From: Cellvibrio mixtus subsp. mixtus J3-8
GTDB lineage: Bacteria > Pseudomonadota > Gammaproteobacteria > Pseudomonadales > Cellvibrionaceae
NCBI RefSeq assembly: GCF_000766945.1
Contig: NZ_ALBT01000033.1
Span: 1 to 64,000 of the forward strand
DNA length: 64,000 nucleotides
Direction of reading: 5' to 3'
A program made the position numbers and the translations under genes. Within the stretch, counting starts at the first letter, position 1. Each line of letters starts with the position of its first letter. The notes below the pieces were generated by a model. The model worked only from the letters and a program-made list of their open reading frames with translations. It ran no database searches and was not told the DNA's origin. This document shows positions 34,402 to 45,300 of this stretch, piece by piece.

Positions 34402-34822
34402 TTTTTGACCAGTCGCGAGGAATTGTCGTGCAGTCTAACAGCCTGAAAAACCTATATCAAAATATTTTGATATAGGTTTTAGGCTTTTTTGGCTGCATAG
34501 CGACCATCCTGGCTACTTTTGAGATCAGCGTCGGGGCTTTTTGCGATTAATTGTGCCGATGAGGGTGGTTATTTCTTTACGGCTGGCGCGCGCTGGGTGA
34601 AAATGCCTCCCCATTTTGTCTGTGGCTTTCAGTGTGTTAATGAGTGCCACACCCAGCGACGGCGGCTGGAACCCAACGACATAAAAGCCCATCAGAGGCC
34701 TGTAAATAAGTGGCGTTTGCCCAATAGTGCTTTGCAACCCCGGGGTGCCCTGAACCGCGTAGACGGCAGTGATGCGCCCAACTACAACAGCAATCAACTT
34801 TATTTAAGGAGCCTTGAGTTTC
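34402..34822. other. Divergent intergenic region between SahR-like gene and tkt
   Basis: This 421-base spacer contains the palindrome at 34447-34480 near the regulator, and AAGGAG (34806-34811) as the tkt ribosome site. The middle part (about 34500-34800) has no recognised gene or RNA. It presumably carries the tkt promoter and a long leader. Confidence 0.5.
34447..34480. promoter_or_regulatory. 34-bp perfect palindrome, probable SahR-like operator
   Basis: AAAACCTATATCAAAAT is followed exactly by its reverse complement, centred at 34463/34464. GCCT (34441-34444) and AGGC (34481-34484) extend the symmetry after a 2-base interruption on one side. The position 46 bases before the ArsR-type gene fits an autoregulatory operator controlling the whole regulator-metK-ahcY-metF operon. 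The T-run after AGGC also allows a terminator reading for plus-strand transcripts, though none is expected here. Confidence 0.8.
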
Positions 34823-36826
34823 ATGCCAACTCGTCAACACCTTGCCAATGCGATCCGCGTCCTCTCGATGGATGCGGTTCAGAAAGCCAACTCAGGCCAC
34901 CCGGGCGCCCCAATGGGCATGGCGGATATCGCCGAAGTTCTGTGGAATGACTTTTTAAAACACAACCCGCAAAACCCTGAATGGGCTGATCGCGACCGTT
35001 TTATACTGTCCAACGGCCACGGCTCCATGCTGATTTACTCCTTGCTGCATTTGACTGGCTACGCAGTTTCACTCGCCGACTTACAACAATTCCGCCAACT
35101 ACATTCCAACACACCGGGTCATCCCGAGCGCGGTTATACCCCGGGTGTTGAAACTACCACTGGTCCATTGGGCCAGGGTATTGCGAACGCCGTTGGTTTT
35201 GCGCTGGCGGAAAAAGTATTGGCTGCACAATTCAATCGCGATGGCCATGACGTTGTTAATCACTTCACCTACTGCTTCCTCGGCGATGGCTGCATGATGG
35301 AAGGTGTTTCCCATGAGGCCTGTTCATTGGCAGGTACTTTGGGGCTGGGTAAATTGATTGCGTTCTATGATGACAACGGTATTTCTATCGATGGTCACGT
35401 TGAAGGCTGGTTCACTGACGATACTCCAAAGCGTTTCGAATCTTACGGTTGGCATGTAATCCCGGCGGTAGATGGCCATAATCCGGACGCAATCAAAGCG
35501 GCAATCGAAGCCGCGCGCGCTGAAACCGGCAAACCAACCCTGATCGTTACCAAAACTGTCATTGGTTTCGGTTCACCCAACAAACAAGGTTCGCACGATT
35601 GCCACGGTTCACCACTGGGCCTGGAAGAAGTTGCTTTGGTACGTAAAACGCTGAATTGGGAATACGAGCCATTTGTTGTTCCCGCCGATGTTTACGCCGG
35701 TTGGGATGCAAAAGAAAAAGGCGCTGCCAATGAGAAAGCGTGGAATGAAAAGTTTGCTGCCTATAAAGCGGCGCACCCGGAATTGGCTGCCGAATTCGAG
35801 CGTCGTGTAATCAAAGGCGAATTGCCTGCTGATTTCGCTGCAAAAGCAGAAGCGTTTATCGCTGAGACTCAAGCCAAAGGCGAAAAAATTGCGAGCCGTA
35901 AAGCCTCGCAAAATACCATCGCTGCTTTTGTTGAGTGGTTGCCGGAAATCCTTGGCGGTTCTGCTGACCTCGCGGGTTCCAACCTGACGCTGGTTAAAAA
36001 ATCCAAAGGCGTAGAAGCGGGCGATGCAAGCGGTAACTATGTGTATTACGGGGTGCGCGAATTCGGTATGAGCGCGATCATGAACGGCGTATCTGCCCAC
36101 GGCGGATTTATCCCTTACGGCGCAACCTTCCTGATGTTCCAGCAATACGCGGCTAACGCGGTGCGTATGTCAGCGCTGATGAAATTACGCAACGTATTTG
36201 TTTACACCCACGACTCAATCGGCCAGGGTGAAGACGGCCCGACTCACCAGCCAATCGAAGTGCTCGGCAGCTTGCGTCTGACGCCAAACCTGGAAACCTG
36301 GCGCCCGGCTGACAGCACTGAATCGGCTGTTGCGTGGAAAGCAGCCGTTGAACGTAAAGATGGTCCCGCAGCATTGGTATTCAGCCGTCAAAACCTGGAT
36401 TTCTTCGCGCGTACACCCGAACAAGTTGCGAACATCGCCAAAGGCGGTTATGTGCTGGTTGATTCGGTAGGCGAGCCGGAAGCCATCCTGATCGCCACCG
36501 GTTCAGAAGTTGGCGTAACGGTGAAAGCTGCTGAAGCGCTGAAAGCAAAAGGCAAAAACGTTCGCGTTGTGTCTATGCCATCCACATCTGTATTTGATCA
36601 ACAGGATGTTGCCTACAAAGAATCGGTATTGCCCATCAGTGTAGGCGCGCGTGTTGCGGTTGAAACTGCCCACGCTGACTACTGGTACAAATACGTCGGC
36701 TTCGATGGTCGCATTGTCGGCATGACCACCTTCGGTGAATCTGCGCCGGGCAATAAACTGTTGGAACATTTCGGCTTCACTGTCGACAATATCGTCAGTA
36801 CGGTTGAAGAATTGCTGGAAGACTAA
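34823..36826 (+). CDS. tkt: Transketolase
   Basis: The 667-residue protein starts [38 protein letters not shown], with the thiamine-diphosphate motif [13 protein letters not shown] ... DDNGIS and the transketolase motif [11 protein letters not shown]. It links the pentose phosphate pathway to glycolysis. The start is at the ATG 34823 rather than the in-frame TTG at 34814, because AAGGAG (34806-34811) is too close to the TTG. No glyceraldehyde/erythrose-phosphate dehydrogenase gene lies between tkt and pgk, where many gammaproteobacteria have one. Confidence 0.98.
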   Translation: MPTRQHLANAIRVLSMDAVQKANSGHPGAPMGMADIAEVLWNDFLKHNPQNPEWADRDRFILSNGHGSMLIYSLLHLTGYAVSLADLQQFRQLHSNTPGHPERGYTPGVETTTGPLGQGIANAVGFALAEKVLAAQFNRDGHDVVNHFTYCFLGDGCMMEGVSHEACSLAGTLGLGKLIAFYDDNGISIDGHVEGWFTDDTPKRFESYGWHVIPAVDGHNPDAIKAAIEAARAETGKPTLIVTKTVIGFGSPNKQGSHDCHGSPLGLEEVALVRKTLNWEYEPFVVPADVYAGWDAKEKGAANEKAWNEKFAAYKAAHPELAAEFERRVIKGELPADFAAKAEAFIAETQAKGEKIASRKASQNTIAAFVEWLPEILGGSADLAGSNLTLVKKSKGVEAGDASGNYVYYGVREFGMSAIMNGVSAHGGFIPYGATFLMFQQYAANAVRMSALMKLRNVFVYTHDSIGQGEDGPTHQPIEVLGSLRLTPNLETWRPADSTESAVAWKAAVERKDGPAALVFSRQNLDFFARTPEQVANIAKGGYVLVDSVGEPEAILIATGSEVGVTVKAAEALKAKGKNVRVVSMPSTSVFDQQDVAYKESVLPISVGARVAVETAHADYWYKYVGFDGRIVGMTTFGESAPGNKLLEHFGFTVDNIVSTVEELLED

Positions 36827-36842
36827 GGCTTTTAATCGAAAG

Positions 36843-36878
36843 AAACAAAACACCCGGCGCGAGTCGGGTGTTTTGTTT
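36843..36878 (+). terminator. Intrinsic terminator of tkt
   Basis: A 14-bp stem, AAACAAAACACCCG (36843-36856) with CGGGTGTTTTGTTT (36865-36878), has an 8-base loop and a T-rich 3' arm, 16 bases after the tkt stop. It overlaps the nominal open frame of the next gene, showing that gene starts further down. Confidence 0.9.
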
Positions 36879-36908
36879 TAGGCTGTGTAATAACGCCAGC
36901 TTGACTGG

Positions 36909-36948
36909 TGTAGCTAAAAAGGCTACAAATGAAGCCAATATTGCTACA
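36909..36948 (+). promoter_or_regulatory. Three TGTAGC/GCTACA half-sites before the nucleotidyltransferase gene
   Basis: TGTAGC at 36909-36914 and GCTACA at 36922-36927 form an inverted pair. A further GCTACA lies at 36943-36948. They sit 18-58 bases before the ATG at 36967, which encodes a winged-helix protein. An autoregulatory operator is plausible but untested. Confidence 0.4.
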
Positions 36949-36966
36949 TTATGGCAGCGCTTGATC

Positions 36967-37551
36967 ATGAATAGCCCATTAGCTGATTTGCTCTTTAAAG
37001 AATATCGTCGCCGTGTGCTGGGGCTATTACTGCTACACCCCGAACAGGCTTACCATGTTCGCGAAATTGCACGTTTGACTGGGACTGTCGCGGGTACTCT
37101 GCATAAAGAATTGAGCAAATTGGCGGATGCAGGTCTGCTATTAAAGATGGCACAGGGTAACCAGGTGAGTTATCAAGCTAATCGCAATAGCCTGATCTTT
37201 GATGAACTGGCCAGTATTTTGCGCAAAACATCGGGTGTTGCTGATGTACTTGCGGAAGTATTGGCTCCGGTTGCGCAACAAATTGACCTGGCGTTGGTGT
37301 TTGGGTCTATTGCCAGTGGTAAAGCCAACGCTGTTAGCGATATAGATTTATTGATTGTTGGTCGTGTGGGTTTTGGTGAGATAGTTAAAGCACTTTATCC
37401 TGCCCAGCAGCAATTGCGACGGGAAATTAATCCCAAGTTATATTTACCGGAAGAATGGAAATTAGTTCTGGTGGAGCGCTCTGCATTTGTGCGTGAGTTG
37501 CTTGAAAAGCCGGTTATTAAAATCATAGGAGACATGGATGACGCTGGATAA
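36967..37551 (+). CDS. Winged-helix protein with minimal nucleotidyltransferase domain
   Basis: From the ATG at 36967 the protein has 194 residues. An N-terminal winged helix (LGLLLLHPEQAYHVREIARLTGTVAGTLHKELSKL) is followed by a minimal nucleotidyltransferase domain with LVFGSIASGKANAVSDIDLLIVG, the G-S-x10-D-x-D signature. Such domains, paired with HEPN proteins, form MntA/HepT-type toxin-antitoxin systems where the transferase AMPylates the toxin. The start at 36868 is rejected because it lies inside the tkt terminator. The gene overlaps the HEPN-like gene by 14 bases. The winged helix suggests self-regulation. Confidence 0.82.
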   Translation: MNSPLADLLFKEYRRRVLGLLLLHPEQAYHVREIARLTGTVAGTLHKELSKLADAGLLLKMAQGNQVSYQANRNSLIFDELASILRKTSGVADVLAEVLAPVAQQIDLALVFGSIASGKANAVSDIDLLIVGRVGFGEIVKALYPAQQQLRREINPKLYLPEEWKLVLVERSAFVRELLEKPVIKIIGDMDDAG

Positions 37552-37966
37552 TTTGTTGGGTATAAGTTTGGAAACTATCGAGCCTGATTCATTAACTATC
37601 AGGCGTTTACTGGAAGCAGCAAAACGCAATATTCACGATTCGCATTTATCTGGCTTGAGCAATGAAAATCGTTTTGACGCTGCGTATAAAGCGATTATGC
37701 AAATAGCCAATGCTGCACTGCAAACTCGCGGTTTTCGTACGTTAACCAGTAAGCCTGGGCATCACCAAACCATGATTCAAAGTTTGGTAAAAACGTTGGA
37801 TGTCGATTTTGAAACGGTGATTGTTCTCGATGCACTGCGTAAGCAACGGAATGTAGCGGATTATTCGGGTGACGTGGTAACAGATGCAGCAGTTAAGGAA
37901 TGCATTACCCAGGCAGAATTATTGTTGAGTATGGTTTCCGAAAAGTGTAAGCCTGATGTGCTCTGA
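37538..37966 (+). CDS. HEPN-like partner of the nucleotidyltransferase
   Basis: The 142-residue, all-helical protein has NRFDAAYKAIMQIANAAL and LDALRKQRNVADYSG, the two conserved helices of HEPN proteins. The RNase motif R-x4-6-H is not seen; it reads R-N-V-A-D-Y, a variant found in HEPN partners of nucleotidyltransferases. It may therefore be a substrate-binding partner or a non-nuclease toxin. The 14-base overlap with the upstream gene supports a co-expressed two-gene module. It sits between two housekeeping genes, suggesting insertion. Confidence 0.72.
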   Translation: MTLDNLLGISLETIEPDSLTIRRLLEAAKRNIHDSHLSGLSNENRFDAAYKAIMQIANAALQTRGFRTLTSKPGHHQTMIQSLVKTLDVDFETVIVLDALRKQRNVADYSGDVVTDAAVKECITQAELLLSMVSEKCKPDVL

Positions 37967-38048
37967 TTTTCAGAACTAATCACTGTGTGTAATCAGAAAA
38001 ATTTTTAATACAGACTTCTACAAAAGTATTTTTTATCAGGAGAATTCT

Positions 38049-39221
38049 ATGACCGTAAAATTAATGAAAGACCAGGATCTCGCCGGCAAGCGTGTATTGA
38101 TTCGCCAGGATCTGAATGTGCCATTGGAAGATGGTCGCATCACCAGTGCGGTGCGTATTGATGCTTCTATCCCGACTATCAAAGAAGCGTTGGCGAAAGG
38201 CGCAAAAGTGATGGTGATGTCGCACCTTGGACGTCCGGATGAAGGTGTTTATGACGAAGCTTCTTCATTGGCTCCGGTTGCAAAATATTTAAGTGAAAAA
38301 TTAGGCCGCCCGGTTCCGCTGGTAAAAGATTGGGTTGATGGTTTCTCTGATCAAGGCGATTTGGTGTTGTTGGAAAACGTTCGCTTTAATGTCGGCGAAG
38401 GCAAAAATTCTGACGAGCTTTCCAAAAAAATGGCAGCGCTGTGCGATGTATTTGTGATGGACGCATTCGGTACTGCGCACCGTGCGCAAGCATCAACACA
38501 CGGTGTTGCGAAATTTGCCCCCGTTGCGGTTGCCGGCCCATTACTGGCTGCTGAACTGGAAGCGCTGGCAAAAGTGCTCGACAATCCTGCGCGTCCATTG
38601 GTAGCGATCGTTGGTGGTTCAAAAGTATCTACCAAACTGAGTGTGCTTGATGCCTTGTCAAAAATTGCTGACATTTTGGTTGTGGGCGGCGGAATCTCTA
38701 ATACTTTCGTTGCATCTGCGGGTAATGAAGTAGGCAATTCTTTGTACGAAAAAGATTTAATTCCGGAAGCACAACGTTTGCGTGCACAAACTGAAGTGGT
38801 GTTTGCGACTGACGTTCGTGTTACCAAAGAAGGTTTCAAGTCCTGGAATCACAATTCCGTTGCTGTTGTGAAGAAAGTTAATGAAATTGCTGCTGACGAA
38901 GAAATTATCGATTACGGCCCTGAAACAGCCGCGCGCGTTGCGGAAATTATCAAAAATGCAAAAACTGTTTTATGGAACGGTCCTTGTGGCGTGTTTGAGT
39001 TCGATGCTTTCGCAAAAGGTACTGAAGAAATTTCGCGTGCAATCGCCGAGAGCGATGCATTCTCGGTCGCTGGCGGTGGCGATACTCTGGCGGCAATCGA
39101 CAAGTGGAACCTTGCCGACAAAATCTCCTATGTTTCTACCGGTGGCGGTGCATTCCTTGAATTCGTGGAAGGTAAAGTTTTACCCGCAGTTGCGATTCTG
39201 GAAGAGCGCGCCAAAGGTTAA
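38049..39221 (+). CDS. pgk: Phosphoglycerate kinase
   Basis: The 390-residue protein has [61 protein letters not shown] and the C-terminal nucleotide loop [12 protein letters not shown] ... [12 protein letters not shown]. It transfers phosphate from 1,3-bisphosphoglycerate to ADP. CAGGAGAATTCT provides the ribosome site. It has its own terminator, and the small TA-like pair upstream separates it from tkt. Confidence 0.98.
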   Translation: MTVKLMKDQDLAGKRVLIRQDLNVPLEDGRITSAVRIDASIPTIKEALAKGAKVMVMSHLGRPDEGVYDEASSLAPVAKYLSEKLGRPVPLVKDWVDGFSDQGDLVLLENVRFNVGEGKNSDELSKKMAALCDVFVMDAFGTAHRAQASTHGVAKFAPVAVAGPLLAAELEALAKVLDNPARPLVAIVGGSKVSTKLSVLDALSKIADILVVGGGISNTFVASAGNEVGNSLYEKDLIPEAQRLRAQTEVVFATDVRVTKEGFKSWNHNSVAVVKKVNEIAADEEIIDYGPETAARVAEIIKNAKTVLWNGPCGVFEFDAFAKGTEEISRAIAESDAFSVAGGGDTLAAIDKWNLADKISYVSTGGGAFLEFVEGKVLPAVAILEERAKG

Positions 39222-39249
39222 TCCTTGCCGTTAGGTGATGTTATAAAAG

Positions 39250-39277
39250 AGGCGATCTTCGGATCGCCTTTTTTTTG
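39250..39277 (+). terminator. Intrinsic terminator of pgk
   Basis: AGGCGATC and GATCGCCT form an 8-bp stem closed by a TTCG tetraloop, followed by eight T. It ends just before the converging TonB-dependent receptor gene. Confidence 0.93.
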
Positions 39278-39279
39278 TG

Positions 39280-42030
39280 TTACCAGTTAAAGGTGAGTGC
39301 TACATACCAACGCCGCCCGGCGACATCGTAAGTCATCGTATCGGTATTTACATCCAGCCAGTTAATAACGTAAGGCGCGCGGTGGTCAAACAGGTTGTTG
39401 ATACCGAATGCAAGCTTGTAGTCATTCGCCTGATAGGCCAGTTGCGCATTGTGGTAAGTAATACCCGGCAACTGTGCGCCCAGGTTGGCAGGGTCTGCAT
39501 TCAGGGCATCGCCCTTACCCAGGTAACGGGCGCTGTAGCTACCGGTCCAACGGTCCCGGGTCAGGTTGATTTGCGCGAGCGAGCGCCATTTTAAATAGCT
39601 GCCACGACCGCTGGTAACCTTGCCGGTGTAGTCGATATGTGCTGCACCCAAATAAGGTTCTACGTGGTAGTAGTCCAAGTAACTGGTGTGCCAATCCAGT
39701 CCGACTCTCCACGCGTTCCAGTCAAATTGGCTGCTCACACCCAGGTCTATGCCGGCCTGTTCCTCCTCGGCGGCATTGACCCATTGGGTCGACAGGAAAT
39801 TGATCTCGCCAGAGAGTGGATTGCGCGTGAAGTTACCGCTTGAGCAAAAGGGATGGGAGTTATTGCTGGAGTTGTAGCAGGCGGCAAGCCGCGAGCTGCC
39901 GTCAATGGCCACAATGGCTTTATCGATATGGATTTTGTAGTACTCCAGCGTCACTTCTAGCGGGACAATCTCCGGTATCCAACGAAGTCCCAGGGTGCGG
40001 GTAGTGGCCTCTTCCGGCTTGAGGTCGCGGTTGCCGCCCAGCGTAGAAAGCACACTGGAGACCAGTTGCTGGTAACCGGCAGGTACTCCGGCGGCCTGGC
40101 AGTTCTGATAAACCGGAGAACTGGCGGGCAGATTGCTCCAGTTGCTGCAGGGGTCACTGGTAATAAGGTTCAGCTTTTGTTCGCCGGCGAATAATTCGGG
40201 GATATTGGGTGTGCGGAAAGCACTGGCGTGGGTGGTGCGAATTTGCAGGCTGGGGGTGATTTGCCAGTTGAGTCCCAGTTTGTGATTGGTGGTGCTGCCA
40301 AACAGATCGTAGTCTGAATACCGCAAGGCAGCGTTCAGTGTAAGTGCTTCCACTCCTGTGAACGCTTTAAGGAGGGGCAGGTTGGTTTCGATGAAGGCTT
40401 CGCGCGCTTCATAGGAACCGGCGGCGGGTTCCTGGCGATTGGTATTGGCTACACCGTTGCGGACAAGGGGATCAGGGTGGCGCCAGGCTTTTTCACGACG
40501 CAGGTCGATACCGGTAGCCAGTTGCACATAACCGGCGGGTAACGCGAACAGTTCACCATTCAGGCTGCCGCTAAAGCCCAGCATCTGGTTGCCGCCATGG
40601 TCGCGGGTTTCTGTCATCAGGTAATCGAGCACTGCGGGGGTGATATCGCCATAGCCCAGGTAATCGGCACAGGGAATGGCGGCGCCCGGGCTATTACTGC
40701 AACGTGTCCGGTCCAGCGTGGCATCTACATGGTCCAGGTTGGCAGCATTGGCCAATCCATCGACACCGGTATTGCGGCTCCAGTTGATACCGGATTGCCA
40801 GCGCCAGCCGGATTCCATTTTCCCATCCAGCCCAATTAGCCCCTGCACATAATCGACGTCCTGATAAAGGGTGCGGCTACCGGCTTCCAGTAAACGCCGG
40901 CGTTCCAATACCAGGTTCTGGCCGGTGGGGTTAGTGGGGTGGTCGACGGCGATAGTGATTGGACGATTCAGCCCCAGGGTGCCGGGGGACGCCATTTGTG
41001 CGGATTCGCGCCGGGTGTAAATCCAGGTAGAAGACAAGTGCAATTGCTCGTTGAATTGCCATTCGCCTTTGCCGCTCAGGCTGGTGCGTTTGATGGGATT
41101 TATTGCATTCAGGTAATGATTGGCGTTGAAGTTATGTTTGCTGGCGGAGTAGGGTTCATAAAAGTCGCCGTTGCCACCGACAACCTGGTTGAAATTGATG
41201 CGCTGGCCATCCGCAAGGCGGGCGCGCCCACCGATAGTATTGGCACTGTCTACACAAATGAGCTCACCGGCCACTTCACCCAACCCGCAAGGCGCGCGGT
41301 CAGCCATATTGATCGGGTCGCTGGTGAAATGGCTGAGGTTAACCAGTAGTGAGCCTTGCTCGCCTTTAGTACCCCAGCTGAATTGAGCCGCTTGTTCCGC
41401 GCCATCGTTTTTGCTGGTCTGGCCATAGTGAAGGCTGGCTTCGCTGCCCTCCAAGCCCTGGCGGGTAATGATATTGACTACGCCGGCAACCGCATCTGCC
41501 CCATAAATGGCTGAGGCCCCATCGCGGTAAATTTCAATACGTTCCACCAGTGCTAGGGGAATAGCGTTGAGATCGACGGCGGCGTTGGCACCGGTGCCGC
41601 CATTGGCCAGGCGGTGGCCATCGAGCAGTACCAGGGTGCGGTTGATGCCCAATCCGCGCAGGTTTACATGGGTGCTGGCATTGCCATTTACCCCCCAGTA
41701 GGCGTTGCTCTGGTTGCCGGCATAACCCGCAGAGATGGGCAATTGCTGCAATAGTTGTTCGATGGAGGTGGCGCCGTAGCGGGCGATACTGGCCCTTTCT
41801 ATTACCGTAATAGGACCGGTTGCGAGCGGGTTTGTTTGCTGTATGTGGCTGCCGGTGATGCGCGTGTTCATCAGTTGGCCCAAATCCATATCCAGCAGCT
41901 GATCCATTGCATCAGCCTGTACAGCAGGGGCATTGGTCACCGCTAACATCAACCACATGCTGTTGGACAAAAGGCGTATACATCGGATGCTGCAAGGGGT
42001 TGAGTTTTGCCCGTAACGGCTGAATCGCAT
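39280..42030 (-). CDS. TonB-dependent outer-membrane receptor
   Basis: The 916-residue protein has a signal-like N-terminus, a short TonB-box-like region, and a plug domain (SIEQLLQQLPI ... VNLRGLGINRTLVLLDGHRL ... VERIEIYRDGASAIYGADAVAGVVNIITR), then a long barrel ending in WYVALTFNW with the terminal aromatic residue of outer-membrane proteins. The plug sequence resembles receptors for oligosaccharides or vitamin-like ligands in this group of bacteria rather than siderophore receptors. It is divergent from the GH81 gene with a 301-base shared promoter region, so uptake of beta-glucan fragments is likely. Confidence 0.92.
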   Translation of the reverse strand: MRFSRYGQNSTPCSIRCIRLLSNSMWLMLAVTNAPAVQADAMDQLLDMDLGQLMNTRITGSHIQQTNPLATGPITVIERASIARYGATSIEQLLQQLPISAGYAGNQSNAYWGVNGNASTHVNLRGLGINRTLVLLDGHRLANGGTGANAAVDLNAIPLALVERIEIYRDGASAIYGADAVAGVVNIITRQGLEGSEASLHYGQTSKNDGAEQAAQFSWGTKGEQGSLLVNLSHFTSDPINMADRAPCGLGEVAGELICVDSANTIGGRARLADGQRINFNQVVGGNGDFYEPYSASKHNFNANHYLNAINPIKRTSLSGKGEWQFNEQLHLSSTWIYTRRESAQMASPGTLGLNRPITIAVDHPTNPTGQNLVLERRRLLEAGSRTLYQDVDYVQGLIGLDGKMESGWRWQSGINWSRNTGVDGLANAANLDHVDATLDRTRCSNSPGAAIPCADYLGYGDITPAVLDYLMTETRDHGGNQMLGFSGSLNGELFALPAGYVQLATGIDLRREKAWRHPDPLVRNGVANTNRQEPAAGSYEAREAFIETNLPLLKAFTGVEALTLNAALRYSDYDLFGSTTNHKLGLNWQITPSLQIRTTHASAFRTPNIPELFAGEQKLNLITSDPCSNWSNLPASSPVYQNCQAAGVPAGYQQLVSSVLSTLGGNRDLKPEEATTRTLGLRWIPEIVPLEVTLEYYKIHIDKAIVAIDGSSRLAACYNSSNNSHPFCSSGNFTRNPLSGEINFLSTQWVNAAEEEQAGIDLGVSSQFDWNAWRVGLDWHTSYLDYYHVEPYLGAAHIDYTGKVTSGRGSYLKWRSLAQINLTRDRWTGSYSARYLGKGDALNADPANLGAQLPGITYHNAQLAYQANDYKLAFGINNLFDHRAPYVINWLDVNTDTMTYDVAGRRWYVALTFNW

Positions 42031-42331
42031 GGTCGGTTTTCCGGCGGCTATGTGGATTTAAAAACTATAGCAGCCCGTGGACGACTTTCCGTTTCGCTTT
42101 CCCCCTTTGCATAACGGTAAAGTGAGACAACGCCCACCTTAAGGTGGATACCCAATATGGGACGACGTGGTTGCGTAGCTGCGCGACACTGGTTTAACCG
42201 GGCTTCCACCCAGCGTCTTATCGGTACAGCGCCGCGTTGTCAGGGATCAATAACTATAAAAGTGGCTGTGCACAAAGCACGGGAAATCCGGGTTCGAATA
42301 ATCAATAACAAACCACAAGCAGGTCACTATC
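42031..42331. other. Divergent promoter region, TonB receptor / GH81
   Basis: The spacer contains a perfect 14-bp palindrome CCACCTTAAGGTGG (42134-42147) and, just downstream, CCCAATATGGG (42151-42161) leading into GGGACGAC. No small gene was seen. Promoters for both flanking genes must lie here. Confidence 0.55.
42157..42166 (+). promoter_or_regulatory. GGGACGAC motif, copy 1 (upstream of GH81)
   Basis: ATGGGACGAC is 166 bases before the GH81 ATG and adjoins the palindrome at 42134-42147. It matches the core of copies at 45821, 53184 (complement) and 55101, though with A instead of G at its first position. Confidence 0.5.
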
Positions 42332-45300
42332 ATGAATCGATTCAAGCGAGCTTTGCTCCTGCTGGGCGCATTGGGTTTTGCCCATGCCGGCCAGGCGGCA
42401 ATCATTACTTACGGTGCCGGTAATATCAGCGATACCATCAACACCGCCGGTTGGAAATGTACTGTGGATTACGGCAACTGGATCCATAATGCCGGCGTAG
42501 TAAAGCCGGGTGTTAGCAGTTGTAACCCGATTGGCGCGCCTACCCCGATTTACCCGCAAGAAGTTTCCCCGGCAAGTACCAAGCCAACCATGACCCACCG
42601 CTGGTGGGGTTCGATCCCGTTTGTGGGTGAGATGAAAGTAGGCGTGAGCACCGATGCCGGCTATATCACTCCTGATCCGATTACGGCCCGCATCACCGAG
42701 CGTGGCGTGCGCTTGTTAGGTATTCCGGGCGGGCTGCGCACCGGTACTAACGACACTATTTATGCGATTCCCGACCCGTTCAGCGAAGTGTTTGACGGTA
42801 TTGCCATTGGTAACTCTGCTTATTCAAACCTCGATGCTTTCCTGAAAGATTACAGCGATGGCTCGGTTACCGTGCAGTGGAAAAGTGGTTCCACGGCGGT
42901 AATGGAGGCGACCTTTGTGCATGGTTCGCCCTATGTTTATTTCACCGCATTGCAGGGAAACCTTGTCGTGCGCACCAAGTCAGCAGACGGCGGTGAAAAA
43001 GGAATTTTCTACCAAAACGGCAACAACCTGGGGGTATGGACAGATGTAGCGGGTAACCGCAACGCATTCCTGATCACCGGTCACGATGCCACAACATTTA
43101 GCGGTGTTAACAGTAACAGCATTGGCGTCACCAACGGCACCAAGCGCATGACTGTCACCTGGTTGCCGCAGCTCACCGGTACGCCCTCCAGCGCGATGAT
43201 TACGGCCTTTGCCCAATATGCGACCCAGCAAGTGGACAAGGTAAACATCAATTACAGCGTGGATCGCGCCACCAACAAAGTTACCATCACCCACCAGTAC
43301 CAATTTAATGGTGCAAACGTGACTACCATGGCAGGCTTGTTGCCCCTGCACTGGAAAAATTCCACCCAGGGTGTGACCAGTTACAAGGTGCGTTCCGCGC
43401 GCGGCGTGACCAAATTTGCGACCACCAGCAGTTACAGCTACACCATTCCGTACGTGGGCGTGTTGCCTTACTTCCCGGAGAACATTGGCGATTACAACGC
43501 AACCCAATTGCGCGCATTGGTAACCGAGTTTGTTAACCAGGGCACTGCCCAGTGGAATACCGCAGGCGACACCTACTGGGCCGGTAAAAACTACGGCAAA
43601 GTGGCAGAGCTGGCGGCGATTGCCCGTTCTATCGGCATGACCACGGAAGCTAACCAGATGATCGCCTGGCTGAAAGCCGAATTGCAGGACTGGTTCCGCG
43701 CTAATACCACCGGCGCGTTGGATACCACCAAATACTTCGTGTACGACAACAACTGGAACACCCTGTTGGGATTTGATGAGTCCTTCGGTGCCCAGCAACA
43801 ATTGAACGATCACCACTTCCACTACGGTTACTTTGTGCGTGCCGCAGCGGAAATCTGCCGTGTGGATGCCGCCTGGTGCGGATCAACCCAATATGGCCCC
43901 ATGGTTGAATTGCTAATCCGCGATTACGCTGCCGGCCGCAATGACAGCCAGTTCCCGTACCTGCGTAACTTTGACCCCGCGTATGGTTTCTCCTGGGCAT
44001 CGGGCCACGCCAATTTCGCCTTGGGCAATAACAACGAATCGACATCAGAAGCAGCAAATGCGTACGGCGCGATTGTTCTGTACGGCATGATCACCGGTAA
44101 TAACGACCTGGTGAATCGCGGCATGTACCTGCACGCGTCATCTACAGCGACTTACTGGGAATACTGGAACAACATCGACCGCTTCAAAGGCCTGGGCGGC
44201 GATTATGACAACTTCTCGTCCACCTACACCAAACCAACGACCTCGATTATCTGGGGCAACGGCCATGTATTTTCTACCTGGTTCTCCGGTGCTTATGCAC
44301 ACATCCTCGGTATCCAGGGTTTGCCGCTGAGCCCGCTGGTGTTGCATATCGGTCAACATGCGGATTACCTGAACAACTATGTCGCATTGGGCTTGAGCGA
44401 GTCATCCAACGGTAAACCGTCCGGCTTGCCTAACGGCCAATGGCGCGATGTCTGGTGGAATATCTGGTCGATGACCAACGGCCAGGCGGCGGTGGACGAT
44501 ATGCTGGCGTACGGTTTGAACAACCTGATTCCGGAAGAAGGTGAAACCAAAGCCCACACCTACCATTGGGTCTACACCCTGAAGCAATTGGGTCACCTGG
44601 CAACTGGAACCGGGGCATTAACGGCTAACCATCCTGCGGCAGTGGCATTCAATAAGAATGGTGTGCTGACTTACATCGCTTACAATTTCAGCTGTTCGGC
44701 CATTAATGTGGCTTACTCCGATGGCACCGGCTTCTCCGTTCCTGCAAAAGGCTACGCGTTGAAGCGCACTGGCCAATCGGTAGTATCGAGCGGTGCCGGT
44801 TGCACCGGCACCAGCAGCTCGGTTGCCAGTTCTACCCCGGGCAGTGTGGCCAGTTCTTCCAAATCGTCCGTTGCCAGCTCTGCGGTGGCCAGCTCCGCAG
44901 TGGCAACTCCTTACGGCCACACCGTATTGACCAGCACCAGCGTACGCTTCCATGCGAACAATGCAGCCTGGGCGGATATCCACTACACCATCAACGGCGG
45001 TGCCCAGCAAAATATCCGTATGACCCACAATGCGGATAACTCCAACACTTACACCGTCAGCAACATTCCAGCCGGTGCGACTGTGCGCTATTTCTTCACC
45101 ATCGCCCAGGGCGCCGGTGCCATTGATACGGACTGGGTGCAATTTGGTTGCTGCACGGGCGGGACATCAAGTACCCCGGTGAGCAGTGCGTCAAGCAGTT
45201 CAACGCCTGCTTTCACCCAACTGGTACAAGCGGAAGCGTTTACCGCGATGAGTGGTGTGCAGACCGAAGCCACTACCGATACCAATGGCGGCCAGAACGT

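Noticed and set aside
36868-36966. Earlier start for the nucleotidyltransferase
   Set aside because: The ATG at 36868 lies inside the tkt terminator stem; the segment up to 36967 shows no domain homology.
44810-44910. Serine-codon repeats in the GH81 gene as a CRISPR-like or tandem DNA repeat
   Set aside because: They encode a poly-Ser/Ala/Val linker in frame; ordinary linker of this enzyme type.
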